DNA of 64,000 bases from Rhodocyclaceae bacterium (GTDB lineage Bacteria > Pseudomonadota > Gammaproteobacteria > Burkholderiales > Rhodocyclaceae), in assembly GCA_028713915.1 (NCBI GenBank), contig JAQTNK010000010.1, positions 1 through 64,000 of the forward strand. Direction: 5' to 3'. The notes beneath the pieces were generated by a model. The model did not search any database, was not told the DNA's origin, and worked only from the letters and a program-made list of their open reading frames with translations. A program made the translations under genes and the position numbers. Of this stretch, positions 47,671 through 60,112 are shown piece by piece. Position 1 is the stretch's first letter, and the number at the start of each line of letters is the position of its first letter.

Positions 47671-47762
47671 TGGCTGCCTGATGCCGTCGCGTCGCGGCAC
47701 GGCGGCGGCACTCCGCGCGGGCGCGACGGGCTCGATTGCGAGCGCGCGCCGGCGTCAACCGC

Positions 47763-48257
47763 TCAGTCGCGGAAGTTGCCGTATTGCAAGGGAAAGTCGG
47801 TCACCGACGTCTTCACCAGCGCGATCGCTTCCTGCAGCAAGTCGCGCTTGGCGCCGGTGACGCGCACGGCGTCGCCCTGGATGGTGGCCTGCACCTTGAG
47901 CTTGCTGTCCTTGATCATCTTGACGATCTTCTTCGCCAGTTCCTGCTCGATGCCGAGCTTGATCTTGAGTTCCTGCTTGGCCTTGTTGCCGGAGATGACC
48001 TGCACGGCGCCGACGTCGAGGCGCTTGGTGCTTTCGCGCTCCTTCTTTTCCATCTCGGGAAAAAGGATGTCCTTGACCTGGCTGAGCTGGAATTCGGAGT
48101 CGCCCCAGATCGTGATGAGCTTGTCCTTCTCGTTGAGCTCGGCTTTGGCGCTGGTGCCCTTGAAGTCGTAGCGGTTGCCGATGTGGCGGCCGGCCACATC
48201 GACGGCGTTCTTGAGCGCGACCATGTCGGCTTCTGAAGTGATATCGAATGACGGCAT
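47763..48257 (-). CDS. YajQ-family nucleotide-binding protein
   Basis: 164 residues with the complete DUF520 pattern: MPSFDITSEADMVALKNAVD, NRYDFKGTSA, two repeated ferredoxin-like domains and the C-terminal TDFPLQYGNFRD. Some members bind cyclic di-GMP or nucleotides. No partner is indicated nearby. Confidence 0.95.
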   Translation of the reverse strand: MPSFDITSEADMVALKNAVDVAGRHIGNRYDFKGTSAKAELNEKDKLITIWGDSEFQLSQVKDILFPEMEKKERESTKRLDVGAVQVISGNKAKQELKIKLGIEQELAKKIVKMIKDSKLKVQATIQGDAVRVTGAKRDLLQEAIALVKTSVTDFPLQYGNFRD

Positions 48258-48315
48258 GGCAGTCTCCCCGATTGAATAGTGATGACGCGATTATCGCAAA
48301 TCGCGGTCGTGCGCG

Positions 48316-48969
48316 TCAGCGCCGCCGCCACACCATCCAGCGCTCGCGCCCGGCGAACACCGGGATCGAATCGGCGACGGCTTCATCCGCCTCGAGATCG
48401 AAATACGGCGCCAGCAATTCTTCCAGCGCTTGCCGCACGATCGGAAACGGCGGCCCCTTGAGTTCGTCGCCGAAGAGATAGAAGCCGGCGAGGCAGCCGC
48501 CGGCGTCGAGCAGTTGCGCCATGCGTTCGCCATAATCCGGCCACAGCTTGCGCGGCAGGGCGCAGAGGAAAGCGCGCTCATAGACGAGCGCGTAGGGCAG
48601 CTCCGGCCGATGGGCGAAGAAATCCGCCTGCACCAGCGTGCCGTTCCAGTCGCCGAGGTTGCGGCGCGCGCTGTCGACGGCGCCGGCGGAAAAGTCCAGC
48701 GCCGTCACCGCCCAGCCGAGCCGGTCGAGGAAGGCCGCATCGTGGGCGCTGCCGCACCCGGGGACCAGCACGCGGCGCGGCTGGCCGGCCGGGTCGCGGC
48801 TGCCGTGCCGCGCGGCGAAGGCCTGCAGCGCCGCCGGCACGCCGCCGGCATCCCAGGGCGTGACGCCCTTGTCGAAGCGATGGTCCCAGAACGCCGGGTG
48901 TTCCGGGCGCTGCTGGTCCGGCTTGTCCGGCTTGGAAATGGCGATGAGGTCCGCAGGCGCCGCGATCAG
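48316..48969 (-). CDS. TPMT-like SAM methyltransferase (start uncertain)
   Basis: About 217 residues. Motif I is [20 protein letters not shown], and [20 protein letters not shown] upstream is typical of thiopurine-methyltransferase-like enzymes; [14 protein letters not shown] follows. No ATG, GTG or TTG is in frame between ppnP and the conserved region. The two candidates are CTG overlapping the ppnP stop (used here) and ATT at 48939. The substrate is unknown. Confidence 0.8.
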   Translation of the reverse strand: MIAAPADLIAISKPDKPDQQRPEHPAFWDHRFDKGVTPWDAGGVPAALQAFAARHGSRDPAGQPRRVLVPGCGSAHDAAFLDRLGWAVTALDFSAGAVDSARRNLGDWNGTLVQADFFAHRPELPYALVYERAFLCALPRKLWPDYGERMAQLLDAGGCLAGFYLFGDELKGPPFPIVRQALEELLAPYFDLEADEAVADSIPVFAGRERWMVWRRR

Positions 48970-49280
48970 CCGAAGTGGCAGACGTAGTGGTACGCCTCGC
49001 CGCTCACTTCGATGTCGAAGCTGGAATTGCCGGGAACGCTGAAGCTCTGGCCGGCGCCGTAGGTCTTCCACTCGGCTTCATCCTTGAGGCGCACGCGGCA
49101 GGAACCGGCGACGCCTTCCATGATCTCGGGAGCGCCGGTGTTGAAGGTCAGCGTCGCCGGCAGAATCACGCCGACGCTCTTCCTGGTGCCATCGGCGAAC
49201 TGCACGGTGTGACTGACGCACTTGCCGTCGAAATAGACGTTGGCTTTCTTGACGACGGATACGTTATCGAATTGCGACAT
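48966..49280 (-). CDS. ppnP: Pyrimidine/purine nucleoside phosphorylase PpnP
   Basis: 104 residues, a single cupin-like domain (DUF1255). The motifs [32 protein letters not shown] and [13 protein letters not shown] are intact. It phosphorolyses several nucleosides. It lies three bases after the DUF2788 gene. Confidence 0.93.
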   Translation of the reverse strand: MSQFDNVSVVKKANVYFDGKCVSHTVQFADGTRKSVGVILPATLTFNTGAPEIMEGVAGSCRVRLKDEAEWKTYGAGQSFSVPGNSSFDIEVSGEAYHYVCHFG

Positions 49281-49283
49281 GGA

Positions 49284-49496
49284 TCAGATTCCCCACATTT
49301 TCTCGATGATGGTCTTGGCGATGAAACCCAGCATGCCGAACGACAGCACGAAGAACAGCACGAAGGCGCCGAACTTGCCGGCGTTCGAGCGATAGGCGAG
49401 TTCGCCGATGATGAACAGCATGTAGAGCATGAACAGCCCGAGGCCCCACGTGACGCCCCAGTGCGCGAACTGCTCTTCGGTGACGCCGAACGGCAT
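49284..49496 (-). CDS. DUF2788 small membrane protein
   Basis: 70 residues with two membrane helices (WGLGLFMLYMLFIIGELAY and FGAFVLFFVLSFGMLGFIA). It belongs to a small family of unknown function in beta- and gammaproteobacteria. It lies three bases after argG. Confidence 0.85.
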   Translation of the reverse strand: MPFGVTEEQFAHWGVTWGLGLFMLYMLFIIGELAYRSNAGKFGAFVLFFVLSFGMLGFIAKTIIEKMWGI

Positions 49497-49499
49497 GGC

Positions 49500-50744
<1,245 letters not shown>

Positions 50745-50754
50745 AGGATTCCAC

Positions 50755-51681
50755 TCACTTGGTTTCGAGATGTCCGAGCAGGAGGTACTCCATCAGCGCC
50801 TTTTGCGCATGGAGGCGGTTCTCCGCTTCGTCCCAGACGACGCTTTGCGGCCCGTCGATCACTTCGGCCGCGACTTCCTCGCCGCGATGCGCGGGCAGGC
50901 AATGCATGAACACGGCCGCCGGCTTCGCCTGCTTCATCATGTCGGCGTCGACCTGCCAGTCGGCGAAATCGCGCAGGCGTTCGTCGTTCTCCGCCTCGAA
51001 GCCCATGCTGGTCCACACGTCGGTGGTGACGAGGTCGGCGCCGCGCGCAGCAATCATCGGATCGGCGAACTCTTCGTAGTGCCCGGTGCCGTGGAGGCCG
51101 GCGCGCTCGGGCTCGATTTCGTAGCCCGGCGGCGTGGACACGCGGACATTGAAATCGAAAACCTCGGCGGCCTGCAGCCAGGTGTTGCAGACGTTGTTGG
51201 AGTCGCCGATCCAGGTCACCGTCTTGCCCTGGATCGGACCGCGGTGCTCGATGTACGTATAGATGTCGGCGAGGATCTGGCAGGGGTGGTATTCGTTGGT
51301 CAGGCCATTGATCACCGGCACGCGCGAATTGGCGGCGAAGCGCTCGATGATGTCCTGCTCGAAAGTGCGGATCATGACGATGTCGCTCATGCGCGAAATC
51401 ACCTGCGCCGCATCCTCCACCGGCTCGCCGCGGCCGAGCTGCGAGTCGCGCGTATTGAGGTAGATCGCCGAGCCGCCGAGCTGCTGCATGCCGGCTTCGA
51501 AGGACAGGCGCGTGCGCGTGCTGGCCTTCTCGAAAATCATCACCAGCGTGCGGTCCTGCAGCGGCCAGTACTGCTGGTAGGACTTGAACTGCTGCTTGAT
51601 CCAGCGCGTGCGCACGAAAATGTGGTCCAGCTCTTCGCGCGTGAGATCCATGAGCTGCAGGAAGTGTTTGAGCGCGGCCAT
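50755..51681 (-). CDS. argF: Ornithine carbamoyltransferase
   Basis: 308 residues. Carbamoyl-phosphate binding: [11 protein letters not shown] and HPCQ (in [11 protein letters not shown]). Ornithine binding: [12 protein letters not shown]. It makes citrulline. One base separates it from argD. Confidence 0.97.
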   Translation of the reverse strand: MAALKHFLQLMDLTREELDHIFVRTRWIKQQFKSYQQYWPLQDRTLVMIFEKASTRTRLSFEAGMQQLGGSAIYLNTRDSQLGRGEPVEDAAQVISRMSDIVMIRTFEQDIIERFAANSRVPVINGLTNEYHPCQILADIYTYIEHRGPIQGKTVTWIGDSNNVCNTWLQAAEVFDFNVRVSTPPGYEIEPERAGLHGTGHYEEFADPMIAARGADLVTTDVWTSMGFEAENDERLRDFADWQVDADMMKQAKPAAVFMHCLPAHRGEEVAAEVIDGPQSVVWDEAENRLHAQKALMEYLLLGHLETK

Positions 51682-51682
51682 G

Positions 51683-52855
51683 TCAGGCTCCTAGGAACTT
51701 CTTCACCAGCGATGCCAGCGCCTCGACGAGCTGCTTCGCCTCGGCATCCGACAGCACCAGCGGCGGCAGCAGGCGGATCACCTTGTCGGCGGTGACATTG
51801 ATGAGCAGCCCCGCGTCGAGCGCCTGAGTGACGAGTTCGCCGCAGGCGCGGTCGAGCTCGATGCCGATCATGAGGCCGTCGCCGCGGATGTCGACGACGC
51901 CGGCAACGCCTTCGAACCGCTCCTGGAGGCCGGCGCGGATATTGGCGCCGAGCTGGGCGGCGCGATCCAGCAAGCCGTCGCCGATGATGACATCGAGCGT
52001 CGTCAGCGCGGCGACGCAGGCGAACGGATTGCCGCCGAACGTCGAGCCGTGATTGCCGGGCTTGAATACCGCGGCGGCATTGCCCGCGGCAAGACAGGCG
52101 CCGATGGGCACGCCGGAGCCGAGACCCTTTGCCAGCGTCATGACGTCGGGCTTCACGCCCGCATGCTGATGGGCGAACCAGGCGCCGGTGCGGCCGACGC
52201 CGCACTGCACCTCGTCGACCATGAACAGCCAGCCCTTGTCGTCGCAGATGCGGCGCAGGGCGCGCATGTAGTCGTTGTGCGCGATATTGACGCCGCCTTC
52301 GCCCTGGATCGGCTCGAACAGCACGGCGACGACGTTCGGATTGTTGGCGGCGACCTGTTCGACGGCCGGCAGGTCGTCGAAGGGCACGCGCACGAAGCCG
52401 GACACCAGCGGCTCGAAGCCGGCCTGCACCTTGCGGTTGCCGGTGGCCGACAGCGTCGCCATGGTGCGGCCGTGGAAGGCCTTTTCCATGACGATGATCG
52501 CCGGATTGTCGATGCCCTTCTGGTGGCCGTAGAGGCGCGCCAGCTTGATGGCCGCCTCGTTGGCCTCGCAGCCGGAATTGCAGAAGAACACCTCGTCCAT
52601 GCCGGCGAGCGCGGTGAGCTTGTCCGCCAGCAGTTCCTGTTCGCGGACGCGATAAATGTTGGATGTGTGGATCAGCCGGCCCGCCTGTTCGGCCAAGGCC
52701 TTGACCAGGCGCGGATGATTGTGGCCGAGCGTATTGACGGCGATGCCGGCGAGCGCGTCGAGATAGCGGCGCCCCTGCTCGTCATAAACATGACAACCCT
52801 GGCCGTGGGTAAATGCCACGGGCAGCCGCACATAGGTATTCATCACGTGAGACAT
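51683..52855 (-). CDS. argD: Acetylornithine aminotransferase
   Basis: 390 residues from the ATG that follows GGAG by ten bases (an upstream GTG lies inside the leader hairpin and is rejected). The PLP lysine is in MTLAKGLGSGVPIGA; VDEVQCGVGRTG is the cofactor-ring motif. It converts N-acetylglutamate semialdehyde to N-acetylornithine and may also act on succinyl-DAP. Confidence 0.95.
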   Translation of the reverse strand: MSHVMNTYVRLPVAFTHGQGCHVYDEQGRRYLDALAGIAVNTLGHNHPRLVKALAEQAGRLIHTSNIYRVREQELLADKLTALAGMDEVFFCNSGCEANEAAIKLARLYGHQKGIDNPAIIVMEKAFHGRTMATLSATGNRKVQAGFEPLVSGFVRVPFDDLPAVEQVAANNPNVVAVLFEPIQGEGGVNIAHNDYMRALRRICDDKGWLFMVDEVQCGVGRTGAWFAHQHAGVKPDVMTLAKGLGSGVPIGACLAAGNAAAVFKPGNHGSTFGGNPFACVAALTTLDVIIGDGLLDRAAQLGANIRAGLQERFEGVAGVVDIRGDGLMIGIELDRACGELVTQALDAGLLINVTADKVIRLLPPLVLSDAEAKQLVEALASLVKKFLGA

Positions 52856-52874
52856 GGGATACTTGCTCCGCGTT

Positions 52875-52910
52875 AAAAAAGACACGGCGACCCGCCATGT
52901 GGCCGCCGTG
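52875..52910 (-). promoter_or_regulatory. Terminator-like hairpin in the argD leader
   Basis: On the minus strand a 7-bp GC stem (cacggcg / cgccgtg, plus an inner gcc/ggc pair) is followed two bases later by six T residues, and 19 bases after those comes the argD ATG. No minus-strand gene lies directly upstream, so it is not an ordinary 3'-end terminator. A leader attenuator is possible. Confidence 0.6.
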
Positions 52911-52965
52911 CTTGCGAAACGGCGTATCTTAAGTGAAAGCGCCTTGTATAGGAAGCCCCACGGCC

Positions 52966-53724
52966 ATGCGCATCGCGATCTTCAACCAGAAAGGCGGCGT
53001 CGGCAAAACGACCACCGCCCTCAATCTCGCGGCGGCGCTGGCACGGCATGAACAACGGGTCTTGCTCGTCGACCTCGATCCGCAGGCGCACCTTTCAGCC
53101 ATTCACGGCCGCGCCCTCGGCGAGGTGGCGACGAGCATCTTCGCCTTCTACCACGACAATCGGCCGCTGCCGGAACTCGAGATCGAGTGGACCGGCATCG
53201 GCCGCCTGATCCCGGCGCATACCGAACTCATCAAGGTCGATTCGCTGTTCGGCAAGGGGCCGAACATCCTCAACAAATTGAACCGGGGTCTCGCCGAATG
53301 CGAAGACGGGCGCACGGTCATCGTCGACTGCTGCCCGTTCCTCGGCGTGCTGTCGCTGAATGCCATTTTTGCCGCCGACAAGGTGCTCGTGCCGATCGCG
53401 TCCGATTACCTGTCGCTGCGCGGCGCGCTGCAGATCGACCGCACGCTGAAAGCCATCGAGCCGGTGCTGAAACGGCGCGTGGACCGGCGCTACCTGCTGA
53501 CGCGCTTCGATCGGCGACGCAAGATGAGTTTTGAAGTGCAGTCGCGGCTGCGCGAACAATTCGGCGCGGACGTCTGCCAGACCACGATTTCGGAAAATGT
53601 CGCCGTCGCCGAGGCGCCGGCACTGAATCGCGACATCTTTTCGCACGCCGCCAACAGCCGCGGCGCGCAGGACTACGAAACCTTGCGCGATGAACTCGTC
53701 GCCGCGGGCTTCTTCAGCAGGTAG
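52966..53724 (+). CDS. ParA/MinD-like ATPase
   Basis: 252 residues from the ATG reading [19 protein letters not shown], which includes the deviant Walker A (KGGVGKT). [10 protein letters not shown] (switch I-like) and [10 protein letters not shown] follow. There is no ParB or parS nearby, so it is an orphan, more like the cargo-positioning ATPases of this family than a chromosome segregation gene. Role unknown. Confidence 0.85.
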   Translation: MRIAIFNQKGGVGKTTTALNLAAALARHEQRVLLVDLDPQAHLSAIHGRALGEVATSIFAFYHDNRPLPELEIEWTGIGRLIPAHTELIKVDSLFGKGPNILNKLNRGLAECEDGRTVIVDCCPFLGVLSLNAIFAADKVLVPIASDYLSLRGALQIDRTLKAIEPVLKRRVDRRYLLTRFDRRRKMSFEVQSRLREQFGADVCQTTISENVAVAEAPALNRDIFSHAANSRGAQDYETLRDELVAAGFFSR

Positions 53725-53938
53725 CGATCAAGCGGGCCACATCCTCGAAGTTGGCGGACGGGCCGCGTACGGCATCGACCATCGGCATGCATTCGATGAT
53801 TTCGCAGCCGTGGTACATCTGCCGCAGCTTGCGTTCGGCATCGCCGCCGTCGCGACCGTGGATCAGTAGATTATCGACCGTCAAGCCGTCGCGGGTGCGA
53901 ATCCGGAAGCCATACTTTGTCATTGCCGGGGCCTGCAT
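53714..53938 (-). CDS. Small conserved-type protein convergent to the ParA-like gene
   Basis: 74 residues from the ATG that follows AGGAAGGGG. The sequence [20 protein letters not shown] suggests a small beta-rich cytoplasmic domain; [19 protein letters not shown] follows. No family recognised. Its 3' end overlaps the ParA-like gene by 11 bases. Confidence 0.6.
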   Translation of the reverse strand: MQAPAMTKYGFRIRTRDGLTVDNLLIHGRDGGDAERKLRQMYHGCEIIECMPMVDAVRGPSANFEDVARLIATC

Positions 53939-54136
53939 GAACAATCCCCTTCCTGTCAATAATATTATTACCAATATATCCAGAAAATTATGACAAATCA
54001 AGCTGGCGCTTGCCTATCGCCAGGTCTCCCGCTGTTCCAGGATTTTCCTTGCGGCGTGAAGCCGGCGCCTTCGACGCAGCGTGCCGCGGGCATTGGCGCG
54101 CCGATGTCCGCATCCGGCGCCGGGCGGCGCCCAACG

Positions 54137-54170
54137 AAAAATCGCCCGCCGGCCGAAGGCCAGCGGGCGA
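54137..54170 (-). terminator. Rho-independent terminator of rpsT
   Basis: A 13-bp stem with one mismatch (54142-54154 with 54158-54170) and a three-base loop, followed on the minus strand by five T residues. Confidence 0.9.
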
Positions 54171-54191
54171 CGGAACCGCAACCGACTGTGG

Positions 54192-54452
54192 TCAGAGCGC
54201 CTTGATGGCGGCGGTCAGACGGCTCTTGTGACGAGCAGCCTTGTTCTTGTGAATGATGTTCTTGTCGGCGATGGAGTCGATGATGCCTTGCGACTCCGTG
54301 AACACCGCCTGGGCGGCAGCCTTGTCGCCGGCATCGACAGCCTTTTGCACCTTCTTGATCGCGGTGCGCAGGGTCGAGCGTAGGCTCATGTTGTGGGAAC
54401 GCTGCTTGACGGCTTGGCGGGCGCGCTTGCGCGCTTGTGCGGAATTGGCCAT
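54192..54452 (-). CDS. rpsT: 30S ribosomal protein S20
   Basis: 86 residues from [13 protein letters not shown]; the upstream open frame is a shadow. The helical basic sequence [15 protein letters not shown] is standard. It is divergent from murJ, a common neighbourhood in proteobacteria. Confidence 0.97.
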   Translation of the reverse strand: MANSAQARKRARQAVKQRSHNMSLRSTLRTAIKKVQKAVDAGDKAAAQAVFTESQGIIDSIADKNIIHKNKAARHKSRLTAAIKAL

Positions 54453-54610
54453 GAACTGGAATCCGGTGAGGTTCTGGAAAATGTACTCAGAGCCGGCAAA
54501 CTTCCGCCTTGGCGGGCGACATGCCGGAACTGAAAGGGGCGGATTATAGGGGTTTCCTCCCCCCAATGCAAGGCGCCTGAAACCGGCACGAGCCGGTAGC
54601 ATGCGTGACC

Positions 54611-56149
54611 ATGAATCTTCTCAGAGCATTGGCCACGGTCAGCAGCATGACGCTGGTGTCGCGCATTCTCGGCTTCGTCCGCGATTTCGTCATCGCCCGC
54701 ATCTTTGGCGCCGGGTTTGCCACCGACGCCTTCTTCGTCGCGTTTCGCCTGCCCAACCTGCTGCGGCGGCTTTTCGCCGAAGGCGCCTTCTCGCAGGCTT
54801 TCGTGCCGCTGCTGGCCGATTACCGCAATCGCCGCGGCGAAGCCGACACCAAGCAGCTCGTCGACCGCGTCGCCACGGCCCTGTTCCTGACGGTCATGCT
54901 GGTCACCCTGATCGGCATTCTCGGGACGCCGCTGCTGATCTACGTCACGGCCCCGGGATTCTCGGCCGACGCCGGCAAGTTCGCGCTGACCGTGCAGCTC
55001 ACGCGCATCACCTTTCCGTACATTCTCTTCATGGCGCTGGTGGCGCTTGCCGCGGGCATCCTCAACACCTGGGGCCGCTTCGCCCTGCCCGCGTTCACGC
55101 CGGTGCTGCTGAACTTTTCGTTCATCGGCATGGCGCTCCTGGCGGCGCCCTATTTCGATCCGCCGGTCATGGTGCTGGCTTTCGCGGTGTTCCTCGGCGG
55201 CGCGCTGCAACTGGCGATCCAGTTGCCGGCGCTGAAGAAGATCGGCATGCTGCCGCGCTTCGATTTCGCCCCCGGCGATGCCGGCGTGCGCCGCGTGCTC
55301 AAGCTGATGGGACCGGCGGTGGTCGGCGTTTCCGTCTCGCAGATCTCCTTGCTCATCAACACCGTCTTCGCCTCGTTCCTGCCGTCGGGCAGCGTCTCCT
55401 GGCTCTATTACGCCGACCGCCTCATGGAATTTCCCGCCGGGCTGCTCGGCGCCGCGCTCGGCACCGTCCTGCTGCCGAGCCTGGCGAAGGCGCACGCGGC
55501 GCGACGGCCGGAGGAATTTTCGGCGCTGCTCGACTGGGGCCTGCGCCTGACTCTGCTGCTGACGCTGCCGGCGGCGCTGGCCCTGGCGATCCTGGCCGTG
55601 CCGCTGCTGGCGACGCTGTTCCACTACGGCGCCTTCTCGGCCAACGACGTCATGCAGACGCGCTCGGCGCTCGTCGCCTACAGCGTCGGCCTGTCCGGCC
55701 TGATCCTGGTCAAGATCCTCGCGCCCGGCTTCTACGCACGCCAGGACATCAAGACGCCGGTGAAGATCGCGCTCGTCACGCTGGCCGCGACGCAGTTGAT
55801 GAATCTGGTCTTCGTCGGCTGGATCAAGCATGCCGGGCTGGCCTTGTCCATCGGCCTGGCGTCTTGCTTCAACGCCGCCCTGCTTTTCCGCGGCCTGCGG
55901 CAACGCGACGTCTATCGTCCGGCGCCCGGCTGGCTGCCGTTCGCGCTCAAGCTGGCGGCAGCGCTGCTGGCCATGGCCGCCGGACTGTGGCTGGCGATGG
56001 GCGACAACGCAGCGTGGTTCGCGATGTCGGGAAGCCACAAGATCGTGCGCCTCGGCGCCGTCGTTGCCGTCGGCGTCTTCGCCTACTTCGGCACGCTCGC
56101 GCTGCTCGGCTTCCGGCTCGCGGATTTCAAGCACCGCACCATCGCCTGA
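54611..56149 (+). CDS. murJ: Lipid II flippase MurJ
   Basis: 512 residues from the ATG (a GTG two codons earlier is possible). About 14 membrane segments. Characteristic: [38 protein letters not shown], and [20 protein letters not shown]. It moves lipid II across the inner membrane for peptidoglycan synthesis. Confidence 0.96.
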   Translation: MNLLRALATVSSMTLVSRILGFVRDFVIARIFGAGFATDAFFVAFRLPNLLRRLFAEGAFSQAFVPLLADYRNRRGEADTKQLVDRVATALFLTVMLVTLIGILGTPLLIYVTAPGFSADAGKFALTVQLTRITFPYILFMALVALAAGILNTWGRFALPAFTPVLLNFSFIGMALLAAPYFDPPVMVLAFAVFLGGALQLAIQLPALKKIGMLPRFDFAPGDAGVRRVLKLMGPAVVGVSVSQISLLINTVFASFLPSGSVSWLYYADRLMEFPAGLLGAALGTVLLPSLAKAHAARRPEEFSALLDWGLRLTLLLTLPAALALAILAVPLLATLFHYGAFSANDVMQTRSALVAYSVGLSGLILVKILAPGFYARQDIKTPVKIALVTLAATQLMNLVFVGWIKHAGLALSIGLASCFNAALLFRGLRQRDVYRPAPGWLPFALKLAAALLAMAAGLWLAMGDNAAWFAMSGSHKIVRLGAVVAVGVFAYFGTLALLGFRLADFKHRTIA

Positions 56150-56188
56150 CACTGACTCCTGACGCCGACTCCTGACGCTTAGTCGCGG

Positions 56189-57886
56189 TTAGTCGCCGAC
56201 GGCGAGGCCTTCGCGGCGCGGGTCGGCGGCGCCCAGCCAACGCGCACCCCGGCGCACGATGACGTGCAGGCCGCTGGTCATCTCGGCCGTGACGACGTCG
56301 TGGCCCAGCGCCTCCAGGCGCGGCTTCATGCCGTCGGCAAAAGCGCCGCTTTCCAGTTCGGTCGGGCCGTTGCGGCTGCCGAAGTGCGGCAGCGCCAGCG
56401 CGGCGTCGGGCGCCATGCGCCAATCGAGCAGGGCCACCAGCGTCTGCGCCACGTAGTTGATGATGCGCGGCCCGCCGGGCGAACCGAGCACGGCGACCAG
56501 GCGGCCGCGCCGATCGAACACCATCGTCGGCGCCATCGACGACAAGGGTCGCTTGCCGGGCTCGACGCGGTTGGCGGCGGGACGGCCGCCCTCGTCCGGC
56601 GCGAAGGAGAAATCGGTGAGCTGGTTGTTGAGCAGGAAGCCGCCGGCCATCTTGCGGCTGCCGAAAGCATCCTCGACGGAACTCGTCAGGGCGACGGCAT
56701 TGCCGTCGGCGTCGACGATGGAGAGGTGCGTCGTGGCGGGGATTTCGAGCGCCGTATCGTCGGCAAGGGCGTCGCGCTGCGCCAGTTCGCCCGGCGGCGC
56801 CACTCCCAGCGACTTGGCGGGACTCAGCAGTTGCGCCCGCGCCGCAAGGTAGCCGGGCGCCAGCAATTCACGCTGCGGCACGGCGACGAAATCGGCATCG
56901 CCCAGGTAGCGCTTGCGGTCGGCGAAAGCGAGCCGGCCCGCTTCGGCGAACCAGTGCACGGCCGCCGGCGACAGCGGCGGCGCCTGCGCGAACGGCACGC
57001 GTTCGAGCACGCCGAGCATCTGCAGCACGCTGATGCCGCCCGATGATGGCGGCGGCATGCCGCAAACGCGCCAGACGCGGTAGCTGCCGCAGACGGGATC
57101 GCGCACGATGGCTGCGTACGCCGCGAGATCGGCCAAGTCGAGATCGCCGCCGGCCGCGCGCGCCGCGGCGACGACTTCCACGGCCAGCGCACCATGGTAG
57201 AAGGCCTGCGGCCCGGCCAGCGCCAGTTCGCGCAAGCTGGCCGCCAGCGCCGGGTTGCGCAGCGTTTCGCCCACCGCCAGCGCACTGCCGTCGTCATGGT
57301 AGAAAAGCACGCGCGCCTGGGCATCGTTGCGCAGGAAGGCATCGTCGCGCAGCAGTTGATGCAGGCGCGGCGACACCGCGAAACCGGTTTCCGCCAGCCG
57401 CACGGCCGGCGCGAATAGTTGCGGCCACGCCATCTTGCCGTAGCGTCCGTGCACCGCCGCGAGCAGCGCGACGATGCCCGGCGTGCCGATGGACCGGCCG
57501 GTGGCGACGACGTCGCGAAATTGCGCACCGGCGAAGCGATCCGGCGTCGCGGCGTGCGGCGCGGTTTCGCGGCCGTCGTACGCGGACAGCTTGCGCGCCT
57601 TGGCATCCCAATACAGCATGAAGCCGCCGCCGCCGATGCCGGAGGACTGCGGCTCGACGACGTTCAGGACGAGCTGCGCCGCAACGGCGGCATCTACGGC
57701 GCTGCCGCCCGCGCGCAGGACATCGACGGCGGCGGCGGTCGCATGGGGATTGGCCGTCACGGCCATGAAGCGCTTGCCGCCGACGGCAGCGCGCGGCGCA
57801 AATCCGGTCGCCGCTTCCGGCTGCGCCGGCACCTGGGCAGTCGCCCAAAGCGGGAGGCAAAGCAACAGGGCAAAAAGTCGTTTCAT
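56189..57886 (-). CDS. ggt: Gamma-glutamyltranspeptidase
   Basis: 565 residues with a Sec signal peptide (LFALLLCLPLWATA). The autocatalytic Thr is in TTHLSIVDADGNAVALTSS; SSGIGGGGFMLYWD and GSPGGPRIINYVAQ are family motifs. It is a periplasmic N-terminal nucleophile hydrolase that processes into two chains and cleaves glutathione. Confidence 0.95.
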   Translation of the reverse strand: MKRLFALLLCLPLWATAQVPAQPEAATGFAPRAAVGGKRFMAVTANPHATAAAVDVLRAGGSAVDAAVAAQLVLNVVEPQSSGIGGGGFMLYWDAKARKLSAYDGRETAPHAATPDRFAGAQFRDVVATGRSIGTPGIVALLAAVHGRYGKMAWPQLFAPAVRLAETGFAVSPRLHQLLRDDAFLRNDAQARVLFYHDDGSALAVGETLRNPALAASLRELALAGPQAFYHGALAVEVVAAARAAGGDLDLADLAAYAAIVRDPVCGSYRVWRVCGMPPPSSGGISVLQMLGVLERVPFAQAPPLSPAAVHWFAEAGRLAFADRKRYLGDADFVAVPQRELLAPGYLAARAQLLSPAKSLGVAPPGELAQRDALADDTALEIPATTHLSIVDADGNAVALTSSVEDAFGSRKMAGGFLLNNQLTDFSFAPDEGGRPAANRVEPGKRPLSSMAPTMVFDRRGRLVAVLGSPGGPRIINYVAQTLVALLDWRMAPDAALALPHFGSRNGPTELESGAFADGMKPRLEALGHDVVTAEMTSGLHVIVRRGARWLGAADPRREGLAVGD

Positions 57887-57893
57887 AACGAAA

Positions 57894-57915
57894 CGGGCCG
57901 CCCTAAGGCGGCCCG
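57894..57915 (-). terminator. Hairpin at the end of hppA
   Basis: A 9-bp perfect stem (cgggccgcc / ggcggcccg) with a ctaa loop, 22 bases after the hppA stop and overlapping the ggt leader. On the minus strand it is followed by tttcgtt. Confidence 0.75.
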
Positions 57916-57937
57916 TCGAACTAGCTCAACGCTTGGA

Positions 57938-60019
<2,082 letters not shown>

Positions 60020-60067
60020 AGATTCTCCCCTCTTAATTGAATAAAGCCAGTTTATAAGTCTATCATA

Positions 60068-60092
60068 CCCCGCGAGCGTTAAGCTCGCGGGG
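60068..60092 (-). terminator. Hairpin between pfp and hppA
   Basis: A 10-bp perfect stem (ccccgcgagc / gctcgcgggg) with a gttaa loop, 20 bases after the pfp stop. There is no T-run, so termination may be partial. Confidence 0.6.
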
Positions 60093-60112
60093 CTGCCACT
60101 TCTTCCCTTGGA

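Noticed and set aside
52873-52885. GTG at 52885 as the argD start
   Set aside because: It lies in the leader hairpin, has no ribosome site, and adds ten residues not typical of the family; the ATG at 52855 has GGAG at a suitable distance.
56150-56180. Near-tandem gactcctgacgc words between murJ and ggt
   Set aside because: Only two short copies in a 39-base gap; too little to call a functional repeat.
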